Source: an uncultured Lutibacter sp. (GTDB lineage: Bacteria; Bacteroidota; Bacteroidia; Flavobacteriales; Flavobacteriaceae). From it: DNA of 5,038 nt. Below, piece by piece: positions 1-5,038 of the stretch. The stretch spans positions 1 to 5,038 of the forward strand of contig CAJXUO010000130.1 in assembly GCA_913061425.1 (NCBI GenBank). The letters run 5' to 3'. The notes under the pieces were generated by a model. It was given only the letters and a program-made list of their open reading frames with translations. It was not told where the DNA came from and searched no databases. Each line of letters starts with the position of its first letter. The first letter of the stretch is position 1. The position numbers and the translations under genes are program-made.

Positions 1-4
1 AGAG

Positions 5-38
5 GTCTCGTGGGCTCGGAGATGTGTATAAGAGACAG
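5..38 (+). other. Nextera/Tn5 read-2 sequencing adapter (non-genomic)
   Basis: These 34 bases match, as I recall it, the Illumina Nextera transposase adapter for read 2: the part beginning GTCTCGTGGGCTCGG (5-19) followed by the 19-bp Tn5 mosaic end AGATGTGTATAAGAGACAG (20-38). The first four bases (agag) would then be the tail of a sample index. The stretch is far more GC-rich than the sequence after it. It is a library artefact left at a contig end, not a transposon, and genomic sequence begins at about base 39. A GTG at 24 inside the adapter opens a reading frame into the first gene, but the encoded MYKRQ is adapter translation. Confidence 0.96.
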
Positions 39-56
39 ACTAAAATTTATTTAAAC

Positions 57-629
57 TTGAAAAACATATATAAACTTACAATCATCCTTTTCATTTCATT
101 ATTATTTGTAAAATGTTCTAAAGAGAATCAATTTCTGATTGGCAAAAATAGAGTAGGAGTTATCTCAAATCAACATACAATTGCTGACATTAATGAATTG
201 TATAGTAAAGATTCTGTAGTAGTTCGATTAAGCGAAGGTGAACTAGGAGGTGAAGACACAAAGTATATTCAAGATGATGATAAATACTTAATCTATTCTA
301 AAGAAGGAAAACATTTAGTAACGATTGTTCCAAAAAAGCAACATGATTCTACTTCACAGATTAAATATGTTGAAGTAATGGCTTCGCAATTTAAAACAGA
401 AAAAGACGTGTCACTTCAAACACCATTTAAAGAAATTAACTTAAATTATATGATAAATAAAGTCGAAACTTCTTTGTCTTCGGCTACTTTATATATAGAT
501 GAGCTAAATGCAACTTTATCTATGCGAAAAAAAGATATTGGTGTAAATGAGTATAGTCAACAAAAAGTGGTTTTGGAGCAAATCCCAGATTTAGCAAAAA
601 TTAATCACTTTACAATTTGGTTTGATTAA
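57..629 (+). CDS. Predicted small lipoprotein of unknown function (5' end uncertain)
   Basis: This encodes about 190 residues if started at the TTG at 57. That start gives MKNIYKLT..., a basic N-terminus, a hydrophobic run (residues 7-18) and Cys20 in FVKC-SKEN, which reads as a type II (lipoprotein) signal peptide. The Lys just before the Cys makes the lipobox non-canonical. The frame is open leftwards to base 39, where genomic sequence gives way to adapter, so an upstream ATG may have been lost. The mature part is hydrophilic and mixed alpha/beta with no catalytic motif I can recognise. Its pattern (FLIGKNRVG near the N-terminus, then GKHLVTIVP, FKTEKD, and IPDLAKINHF at the end) resembles an uncharacterised lipoprotein family I associate with Flavobacteriia, from memory only. 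Likely site is the periplasm or outer membrane, anchored by lipid. It ends one base before the cupin gene, which suggests co-transcription. Confidence 0.75.
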   Translation: MKNIYKLTIILFISLLFVKCSKENQFLIGKNRVGVISNQHTIADINELYSKDSVVVRLSEGELGGEDTKYIQDDDKYLIYSKEGKHLVTIVPKKQHDSTSQIKYVEVMASQFKTEKDVSLQTPFKEINLNYMINKVETSLSSATLYIDELNATLSMRKKDIGVNEYSQQKVVLEQIPDLAKINHFTIWFD

Positions 630-630
630 G

Positions 631-993
631 ATGTCTAAAAAATTCCACATTCAAAAATCACCCTTTGTAGTTCCAACTACTGATGGTAAATTGATTGAAG
701 AACATTTTGGATTAGCAAGTATTCGCTCTGATATAAGTGTTGCAAGAATGGTTGCGCCATCTAATTGGAGTGAGCCTTTTCAAACTCCAGAGTTTGATGA
801 ATATACAATCATTGTTAAAGGTCAGAAACAATTTATTATTGATGGTGAAACAATCATATTAAGCGTTGGAGAATCTATTAAAATTCAAAAAGGGACACGA
901 GTTCAATATTCAAACCCTTTTAAAGCTGAATGTGAATATATTGCTATTTGTATGCCTGCATTTTCTATGGATAAAGTTCATAGAGAGGAGTAA
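631..993 (+). CDS. Cupin-domain protein lacking the canonical metal-binding histidines
   Basis: A 120-residue, single-domain protein without a signal peptide, so probably cytoplasmic. Both cupin motifs can be placed. Motif 1 (HxHx3Ex6G) aligns with Q51-T-P53...E57...G64, and motif 2 (Gx5PxGx2Hx3N) aligns with G80...Q86-K-G88...V91...N95. The spacing glycines, the glutamate and the asparagine are kept, while all three metal histidines are replaced (Gln, Pro, Val). The fold is therefore well supported, but a standard metal-dependent cupin enzyme is doubtful; ligand binding, isomerase-like or regulatory roles remain open. The ends (VARMVAPSNWSEPF, ICMPAFSMDKVHRE) look like those of a widespread small cupin family of unknown function. 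The ATG at 631 follows the upstream stop by one base; a TTG at 622 would overlap that gene and is less likely. No Shine-Dalgarno motif is seen, so translation may be coupled to the upstream gene. Confidence 0.88.
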   Translation: MSKKFHIQKSPFVVPTTDGKLIEEHFGLASIRSDISVARMVAPSNWSEPFQTPEFDEYTIIVKGQKQFIIDGETIILSVGESIKIQKGTRVQYSNPFKAECEYIAICMPAFSMDKVHREE

Positions 994-1057
994 ATAAATT
1001 ACAGGAAGTTTATCAAAAATTTCAGGTGTTAGAAAAGGCTGATAATTACATTAAATG

Positions 1058-1091
1058 TTAATCGGATAACAAAATTTTTATTTTATCTTGG
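1058..1091 (+). promoter_or_regulatory. Possible Bacteroidota-type promoter of the membrane hydroxylase gene
   Basis: TATCTTGG at 1084-1091 matches the Bacteroidota -7 consensus TAnnTTTG at five of six fixed positions. A weak TTA-type -33 element lies at 1058-1060, with a 23-bp spacer. Transcription would begin near 1098, giving a leader of about 40 bases before the ATG at 1138. The -33 element is poor, and the box lies inside a palindrome that could instead be an operator or a terminator stem, so the call is tentative. Confidence 0.3.
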
Positions 1092-1103
1092 TCAAGATTT
1101 TTT
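1085..1103 (+). terminator. Palindrome ATCTTG-GT-CAAGAT with a T6 run: weak terminator or operator
   Basis: Bases 1085-1098 form a perfect inverted repeat (6-bp arms, 2-base centre), and Ts run from 1098 to 1103. As RNA this would be a short, AU-rich stem (5 bp closing a GGUC loop) followed by a U-tract, which could end the lipoprotein-cupin transcript. The stem is weak for an intrinsic terminator, and it overlaps the -7-like box, so an operator reading is about equally good. The rest of the 994-1137 spacer holds nothing I recognise. Confidence 0.3.
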
Positions 1104-1137
1104 ACAACAATTATTCTATTAAAATGAGTATTTCATA

Positions 1138-2073
1138 ATGAGTTTTGACAATCCTTTAGTATACGGTGTTCCATGTTTTCTTGCGTTTATTTTATTAGAA
1201 TTAGTTTATAGTAGGCACGATGAAGATCATCATTCTTTATATGATTGGAAAGAGTTGAAAGCGAGTTTGTTAATGGGAATTGGTTCTTCAATTTTGGCTC
1301 CACTTATTAAAATTGTTACTGTAGCATTACTTTTTAATTTTATTTATGATATTTTTAATCCACTTGTAGACGGAGTTCATGTAAATATAATGGGATGGAA
1401 CTCTTTTGGATACGCTTGGTATGTATGGTTGCTGTGTCAATTAGCCGATGATTTTAGTTATTACTGGTTTCATCGTCAAAATCATAATATACGTTTTTTA
1501 TGGGCTGCTCATGTTGTTCATCACTCATCAGATAATTTTAATTTAGGTACAGCCGTAAGAAATGGATGGTTTACAATTATATATAAACCATTATTTTATT
1601 TGTGGATGCCAGCAATCGGTTTTCCGGTTGGAATGATCATATTTTGTTTAGGAATAGAAGCATTGTGGCAATTTCAATTGCATACAGTTTATGTTCCTAA
1701 AATGGGGTTTATAGAAAAAATATTTAACACACATACAATGCATCAAGTGCATCATGCTCGAAATGAAGAATATATGGATAAAAACCATGGAGGTTTTTTA
1801 AATATTTTTGATAAAGTTTTTGGAACATGGAAAGAACTAGATAATACTATTGAGATTGAATATGGTGTGACGCATGAACCAAATTCATATAATCCTTTAG
1901 TAATTCTTACACATGAATACAAAGATATTTGGCGCGACATGAAGAAGTCTTCAAATTGGCATCATAAGTTTATGTATGCTTTTGCACCTCCTGGATGGAG
2001 CCATGACGGAAGTACGTTAACTATAAAGCAGTTGCGTAAAAAACAAAAAGCGGAAGCAATTAATATTAATTAA
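1138..2073 (+). CDS. Membrane di-iron hydroxylase, sterol desaturase/fatty acid hydroxylase superfamily (AGMO-like)
   Basis: A 311-residue integral membrane protein with the superfamily's three histidine clusters: HRQNH (112-116), HVVHH (125-129) and HQVHH (202-206), which bind the di-iron centre that activates oxygen. Hydrophobic segments lie at about 6-24, 43-71, 88-105 and 147-177, so the active site should face the cytoplasm at the membrane surface. The C-terminal half follows the pattern I remember for alkylglycerol monooxygenase (AGMO/TMEM195): [14 protein letters not shown] after cluster 2, QFQLHT (178-183), HHARN...DKN just after cluster 3, FDKVFGTW (224-231), [12 protein letters not shown] (242-253) and PPGW near the end. 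The likely reaction is oxygen-dependent hydroxylation of a lipid, perhaps an ether lipid or long-chain substrate; the substrate is inferred, not shown. The start at 1138 precedes the first hydrophobic segment with no usable start upstream. The gene converges on folD, and the stops share TTAA. Confidence 0.9.
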   Translation: MSFDNPLVYGVPCFLAFILLELVYSRHDEDHHSLYDWKELKASLLMGIGSSILAPLIKIVTVALLFNFIYDIFNPLVDGVHVNIMGWNSFGYAWYVWLLCQLADDFSYYWFHRQNHNIRFLWAAHVVHHSSDNFNLGTAVRNGWFTIIYKPLFYLWMPAIGFPVGMIIFCLGIEALWQFQLHTVYVPKMGFIEKIFNTHTMHQVHHARNEEYMDKNHGGFLNIFDKVFGTWKELDNTIEIEYGVTHEPNSYNPLVILTHEYKDIWRDMKKSSNWHHKFMYAFAPPGWSHDGSTLTIKQLRKKQKAEAININ

Positions 2074-2945
2074 AGGTTGTTTTTACAAGCTATTAATGTG
2101 TTTTTTAAAAGCATAGCAATTGTCATAGGTCCAACTCCTCCTGGAACTGGAGTGATAAATGCAGCTTTTTTTGAAACTTCTTCAAAATCTACATCACCAA
2201 GTAGGCGGTAACCACTTTTTTTACGAGAATCTGGAACGCGAGTAATCCCAACATCAATAATAGTAACATGATTTTTAACCATATCTGCCTTTAAAAATTC
2301 AGGAACTCCTAAAGCAACTATAATTATATCAGCTTGTAAAGTGATTTCTTTTAAATTTTGGGTTCTACTATGTGTAAGCGTAACAGTTGCATTTCCTATT
2401 TTTCTTTTTTGAGATAATAAAATACTCATTGGACTTCCTACAATATGACTACGCCCAATTACAACTACATGTTTTCCAGAAGTCTCAACATTGTATCTAT
2501 CTAATAATTCTAAAATACCAGCAGGTGTTGCAGAAATAAAAGTAGGCAAGTTCAGCGCCATTTTGCCAACATTGGTTGGGTGGAATCCATCAACATCTTT
2601 ATCTGGATCGATAGCCATTATTATTTTTTGTTCGTCGATATGAGAAGGTAAAGGAAGTTGTACAATGAATCCATCAATATCTTTATCAACATTTAAAATG
2701 TTGATTTCATTTAGCAACTCTTCTTCTGAAGTGTTTTCTGGTAAACGGATTAAAGAAGATTCAAAACCTACACGTTCGCAAGCTTTCACTTTGGCATTTA
2801 CATAGGTTATACTTGCTCCGTCACTACCTACAATTACTGCAGCTAAATGTGGAATAATATCTTCTCTTCTTTTTAATTCAGCAACTTCTAAAGCTATTTC
2901 TTCTTTAATATCTGCAGATGTCTTTTTACCGTCTAGAATTATCAT
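2070..2945 (-). CDS. folD: Bifunctional methylenetetrahydrofolate dehydrogenase/methenyltetrahydrofolate cyclohydrolase FolD
   Basis: A complete 291-residue FolD, the usual length. It interconverts 5,10-methylene-, 5,10-methenyl- and 10-formyl-tetrahydrofolate in the cytoplasm, with NADP+ as the usual cofactor, supplying one-carbon units for purine and formyl-Met-tRNA synthesis. Landmarks in order: VGSDGAS then Y48-V-N-A-K52 (the catalytic Tyr/Lys pair), Q96-LPLP, DKDVDG with D119 in the folate site, the Rossmann-fold segment [12 protein letters not shown] (161-172), and the signature [10 protein letters not shown] (266-275). All expected active-site residues are present. The ATG (complement of 2943-2945) starts MIILDGK, the normal N-terminus. 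It lies 17 bases downstream of ffh on the same strand without an obvious promoter between them, so it is probably co-transcribed with ffh. Its last codon overlaps the stop of the convergent hydroxylase gene by 4 bp. Confidence 0.97.
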   Translation of the reverse strand: MIILDGKKTSADIKEEIALEVAELKRREDIIPHLAAVIVGSDGASITYVNAKVKACERVGFESSLIRLPENTSEEELLNEINILNVDKDIDGFIVQLPLPSHIDEQKIIMAIDPDKDVDGFHPTNVGKMALNLPTFISATPAGILELLDRYNVETSGKHVVVIGRSHIVGSPMSILLSQKRKIGNATVTLTHSRTQNLKEITLQADIIIVALGVPEFLKADMVKNHVTIIDVGITRVPDSRKKSGYRLLGDVDFEEVSKKAAFITPVPGGVGPMTIAMLLKNTLIACKNNL

Positions 2946-2962
2946 TGTTTGATGTGTAATTT

Positions 2963-4294
2963 TTATTGTCCCATTCCTTTCATCATCTGCGCCATTTTTC
3001 TTCCGCCACCTCCTTGCATCATCTTCATCATTTTGCTCATCTGATTGAATTGCTTCATTAACTGATTCACTTCTTGAACACTTGTTCCAGAACCTTTTGC
3101 AATACGTTTTTTTCTACTCGCATTTATTGTAGTAGGTTCACTTCGTTCTTTTGGAGTCATTGAATGAATAATAGCTTCAACACCTTTAAATGCATCATCA
3201 TCAATATCAACATCTTTCATTGCTTTTCCAGCACCAGGAATCATTCCAACAAGATCTTTCATATTTCCCATTTTCTTGATTTGCTGTATTTGTTTTAAGA
3301 AATCATCAAAACCAAACTGATCTTTCGCAATCTTCTTTTGAATTCTACGAGCCTCTTCTTCGTCATACTGTTCTTGAGCACGTTCTACAAGAGAAACAAC
3401 ATCTCCCATTCCTAGAATACGCTCAGCCATACGATCTGGATGGAAAACATCAATTGCTTCCATTTTCTCTCCAGTTCCTATAAATTTAATTGGCTTATCA
3501 ACTACCGATTTTATCGATAATGCTGCTCCACCTCGTGTATCACCATCTAACTTAGTTAATATAACGCCGTCAAAATTTAAAATATCATTAAAGGTCTTTG
3601 CAGTATTCACAGCATCTTGACCTGTCATAGAATCTACAACAAACAATGTCTCTTGTGGAGATACTGCTTTGTGAATATTAGAGATTTCTTTCATCATCTC
3701 TTCATCAACTGCCAAACGACCTGCTGTATCTATAATTACAACATTATTTCCGTTAGACTTTGCATGTTTGATAGCATTTTTAGAAATCTCTACAGGATTG
3801 TTGTTTCCAACTTCTGCATATACTTCAACACCTATTTGTTCTCCAACAACTTGTAATTGATTTATTGCGGCAGGACGATATACATCACAACCAACTAATA
3901 AAACATTCTTATTTTTTTTAGTTTTTAAGTAATTTGCCAATTTCCCAGAAAAAGTTGTTTTACCAGAACCTTGTAAACCAGACATTAGGATTACAGTTGG
4001 TGAATCACCAAGATTTAGCCCAACAGTTTCGCCTCCCATTAATTCGGTTAACTCGTCTTTAACAAGCTTTACCATCAACTGACCAGGATTTAAAGATGTT
4101 AATACATCTTGTCCTAAGGCTTTTGTTTGAACACGTTTGGTGAACTCTTTGGCTATTTTAAAGTTTACATCGGCATCTAAAAGTGCTCTACGTACTTCTT
4201 TTAATGTTTCTGCAACGTTTACTTCTGTAATTTTTCCGTGTCCTTTAAGAACATGGAGCGCTTTATCTAACTTATCACTTAAATTATTAAACAT
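2963..4294 (-). CDS. ffh: Signal recognition particle protein Ffh (SRP54 homologue)
   Basis: A complete 443-residue Ffh, the GTPase of the bacterial signal recognition particle. With the 4.5S/6S RNA it binds signal sequences and transmembrane helices on translating ribosomes and delivers them to FtsY at the membrane. The N domain spans about 1-95, including [10 protein letters not shown] (37-46). The G domain holds the P-loop GLQGSGKTT (106-114), DVYRPAA (137-143), DTAGR (189-193), TKLD (247-250) and GTGE (273-276). The M domain (about 325-443) carries the SRP-RNA-binding segment [11 protein letters not shown] (393-403) and a methionine-rich tail ([11 protein letters not shown]...[10 protein letters not shown]) that forms the signal-peptide groove. 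The ATG at 4294 gives the usual [12 protein letters not shown] start. It is first in a likely ffh-folD operon with a good promoter box about 30 bases upstream. No SRP RNA gene is visible in this window. Confidence 0.98.
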   Translation of the reverse strand: MFNNLSDKLDKALHVLKGHGKITEVNVAETLKEVRRALLDADVNFKIAKEFTKRVQTKALGQDVLTSLNPGQLMVKLVKDELTELMGGETVGLNLGDSPTVILMSGLQGSGKTTFSGKLANYLKTKKNKNVLLVGCDVYRPAAINQLQVVGEQIGVEVYAEVGNNNPVEISKNAIKHAKSNGNNVVIIDTAGRLAVDEEMMKEISNIHKAVSPQETLFVVDSMTGQDAVNTAKTFNDILNFDGVILTKLDGDTRGGAALSIKSVVDKPIKFIGTGEKMEAIDVFHPDRMAERILGMGDVVSLVERAQEQYDEEEARRIQKKIAKDQFGFDDFLKQIQQIKKMGNMKDLVGMIPGAGKAMKDVDIDDDAFKGVEAIIHSMTPKERSEPTTINASRKKRIAKGSGTSVQEVNQLMKQFNQMSKMMKMMQGGGGRKMAQMMKGMGQ

Positions 4295-4323
4295 AATATC
4301 TTACTTCAATTTTTTAGAAGTCA

Positions 4324-4331
4324 CAAAGATA
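4324..4331 (-). promoter_or_regulatory. -7 element of the ffh-folD promoter
   Basis: On the minus strand this reads TATCTTTG, an exact match to the Bacteroidota -7 consensus TAnnTTTG. It lies 29 bases upstream of the ffh ATG, giving an expected RNA start near 4317 and a leader of roughly 20-25 bases. I see no clean TTG -33 element at the usual distance; the region upstream (minus strand) is AT-rich with TTTTCG. It is the best promoter candidate for the ffh-folD unit. Confidence 0.6.
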
Positions 4332-4397
4332 ATTAAAAGTTCGAAAATATCTATAGGATGTTTATAGTTATAAATAATAAACTTTTTTCAGTTTTTT

Positions 4398-4406
4398 TGT
4401 GGATAA
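4398..4406 (-). promoter_or_regulatory. Perfect DnaA-box 9-mer (TTATCCACA on the minus strand)
   Basis: The plus strand reads TGTGGATAA, the exact complement of the strong DnaA box TTATCCACA. It directly follows two T-runs (4383-4388 and 4392-4398) in AT-rich intergenic DNA. I found no second close match in the spacer and no dnaA or dnaN gene in the window, so a replication origin is not supported. It may be an isolated DnaA site or a chance 9-mer overlapping the 4402-4414 repeat. Confidence 0.35.
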
Positions 4407-4446
4407 CTTGGCTTGAATTTGTGCTTTAAAAATGATAACTTCGCTT
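4402..4446 (+). repeat. Two 13-bp direct repeats, GATAACTT(G/C)GCTT, 32 bp apart
   Basis: Copy 1 is 4402-4414 (GATAACTTGGCTT) and copy 2 is 4434-4446 (GATAACTTCGCTT): 12 of 13 bases are identical and the start-to-start distance is 32 bp, about three helical turns. Each copy contains a TAnnTT-G core (TAACTTGG, TAACTTCG) resembling a -7 element. They may be paired binding sites for a regulator on one DNA face, or tandem promoter boxes. There is no reading frame across them. Confidence 0.55.
4413..4443 (+). promoter_or_regulatory. Candidate promoter of the BNR-repeat protein gene
   Basis: A TTG at 4413-4415 and TAACTTCG at 4436-4443 are separated by 20 bp, fitting the Bacteroidota layout of a -33 TTG and a -7 TAnnTTTG with one mismatch. 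RNA would begin near 4450, giving a leader of about 94 bases that starts in the stem-loop at 4451-4485. A second -7-like box in the first direct repeat (TAACTTGG, 4404-4411) is an alternative without a clear -33 partner. Confidence 0.45.
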
Positions 4447-4450
4447 AGTA

Positions 4451-4485
4451 TAAGATATCGTTTTATTAAATAAAAACGCATCTTA
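4451..4485 (+). promoter_or_regulatory. Imperfect inverted repeat, likely 5'-leader stem-loop
   Basis: TAAGAT (4451-4456) pairs with ATCTTA (4480-4485). Inside that, CGTTTTA (4459-4465) pairs with the 4471-4478 arm around one bulged A (4472). A 2/1 internal loop separates the two stems, and the terminal loop is about 5 bases, for 13 pairs in all. It begins at the predicted transcript start. No U-run follows the stem, so it is not an intrinsic terminator. An mRNA-stabilising 5' hairpin or a dyad operator are both possible. Confidence 0.45.
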
Positions 4486-4517
4486 AATTATTGTTCTGAC
4501 AGTTAATTATCTATTGC

Positions 4518-4537
4518 TAAATAAATAAATAAATAAA
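4518..4537 (+). repeat. (TAAA)5 tetranucleotide tract upstream of a start codon
   Basis: Five perfect TAAA units end six bases before the ATG at 4544. The position matches the A-rich leader that Bacteroidota genes use in place of a Shine-Dalgarno sequence, so it probably helps initiation. As a short tandem repeat it could also vary in length by slippage and so alter the spacing or accessibility of the start. Confidence 0.75.
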
Positions 4538-4543
4538 ATCATA

Positions 4544-5038
4544 ATGAAAAAATCAACTATTTTCACATTTCTAATCCTTTTTTTAAGTTTTCAATATACA
4601 CAAGCTCAAAAAACAAAAAAAGACGATGTACAGCCTTTGGACGAGATAAAAATTGAGGGCCTTAAATGGAGAAGTATAGGGCCTTCATTAACATCTGGAC
4701 GTATTTCTGATGTTGCTGTAAATCCTAATAATCCATTTGAATATTATGTGGCTTCTTCAGCTGGAGGAGTCTGGAAGACTATTAATTCTGGAGTTGAGTT
4801 TGCGCCAATATTTGATAATGAAGGGTCATATTCTATAGGTTGTATTACTATTGATCCAAACAATAGTAATGTAATTTGGGTGGGAACAGGAGAGAATAAT
4901 AATCAACGTTCAGTATCTTATGGAGATGGTGTCTACAAATCTCTTGATGGAGGAAGTAGTTGGGAAAATATGGGTTTGAAAATTTCAGAACATATTGGAA
5001 GAATTATTGTACACCCAGAAAATTCTAATATTGTTTAT
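4544..5038 (+). CDS. Secreted BNR/VPS10 (sortilin)-type beta-propeller protein, N-terminal part
   Basis: The frame is open from the ATG at 4544 to the window end, so only the first 165 residues are present; relatives I recall run to about 900-1100 residues. Residues 1-21 form a Sec signal peptide (MKKSTIFTFLILFLSF... ending TQA, cut before Q22). The next part follows the family opening LKWRSIGP (40-47), SGRISDVAVNPNNP (51-64), SAGGVWKT (72-79), then VGTGENNNQRS (113-123). A perfect Asp-box SxDxGxxW lies at S133-L-D135-G-G-S-S-W140, with a degenerate copy at T79-I-N-S-G-V-E-F86. Repeats of this kind build beta-propeller blades. Such proteins are often labelled glycosyl hydrolase or sortilin-like, but nothing here shows catalysis; I infer a periplasmic or exported binding or hydrolytic role. 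The C-terminus, where a type IX secretion tag could lie, is outside the window. The gene is divergent from ffh and has its own leader. Confidence 0.9.
   Translation, partial: MKKSTIFTFLILFLSFQYTQAQKTKKDDVQPLDEIKIEGLKWRSIGPSLTSGRISDVAVNPNNPFEYYVASSAGGVWKTINSGVEFAPIFDNEGSYSIGCITIDPNNSNVIWVGTGENNNQRSVSYGDGVYKSLDGGSSWENMGLKISEHIGRIIVHPENSNIVY

Noticed and set aside
20..38. Tn5 mosaic end suggesting a transposon
   Set aside because: It is joined to the full Nextera read-2 adapter and lies at the contig edge, so it comes from library preparation and not from an inserted element.
984..1061. Open stretch reading ...LQEVYQKFQVLEKADNYIKC after the cupin
   Set aside because: It has about 25 codons with no ATG, and the cupin already ends in its family-typical HREE, so a frameshifted tail is unlikely. 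Probably chance, or an unrecognisable remnant.
1752..1940. Minus-strand 62-codon frame inside the hydroxylase gene
   Set aside because: It lies wholly opposite the conserved third histidine cluster of a well-supported gene, and its translation is low-complexity and Ser/Phe-rich with no recognisable motif.
1138..2945. Functional link between a pterin-dependent AGMO-like enzyme and folD
   Set aside because: AGMO uses tetrahydrobiopterin, not tetrahydrofolate. The genes are convergent, not co-transcribed, and folD is explained by its pairing with ffh.
3617..3856. Plus-strand 79-codon frame inside ffh
   Set aside because: It is antisense to the Ffh G domain, and its Cys/Tyr/Asn-rich translation looks like a shadow of ffh codons.
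4137..4367. Plus-strand 76-codon frame over the ffh start
   Set aside because: Most of it is antisense to the Ffh N domain, and it runs through the ffh promoter box; no family features were seen.
4295..4543. Chromosomal replication origin in the divergent spacer
   Set aside because: Only one DnaA box was found, with no box cluster and no dnaA, dnaN or other origin-linked gene in the window.

Overview
The window looks like a piece of a Flavobacteriia (Bacteroidota) chromosome. The reasons are the strongly AT-rich sequence, start codons without Shine-Dalgarno motifs, A-rich leaders, -7 boxes of the TAnnTTTG type, the ffh-folD gene pair, a lipoprotein with a short lysine-bearing leader, and a secreted BNR/sortilin-type repeat protein. 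Family assignments rest on motifs read by eye and on remembered family features; no database search was made.

Layout. Bases 5-38 are not genomic: they match the Nextera (Tn5 tagmentation) read-2 adapter, so the window starts at an untrimmed contig end. Next, on the plus strand, come a small predicted lipoprotein (57-629, left end uncertain) and a single-domain cupin (631-993), one base apart and probably one transcription unit. A 144-bp spacer holds a palindrome over a possible promoter. It is followed by an integral-membrane di-iron hydroxylase of the sterol desaturase/fatty acid hydroxylase superfamily (1138-2073) whose C-terminal half resembles alkylglycerol monooxygenase. That gene converges on folD (2070-2945, minus), the two stop codons sharing a TTAA. 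Upstream of folD on the same strand is ffh (2963-4294, minus), so ffh-folD is a likely operon read from a good -7 box at 4324-4331.

The 249-bp divergent spacer 4295-4543 is the richest non-coding stretch. It holds the ffh promoter, a perfect DnaA-box 9-mer, two near-identical 13-bp direct repeats 32 bp apart that each carry a -7-like core, a long imperfect inverted repeat at the expected RNA 5' end, and a (TAAA)5 tract just before the next start codon. It drives a large secreted beta-propeller-type protein (4544 to the window end), of which only the first 165 residues are present.

The genes do not form one pathway. ffh (co-translational membrane targeting) and folD (one-carbon metabolism) are housekeeping genes; the flanking genes are envelope or accessory functions. 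I see no mobile element, CRISPR array, tRNA or rRNA, and no convincing new multi-gene system. The best leads are the AGMO-like hydroxylase, the cupin lacking metal histidines, and the organised leader of the last gene.
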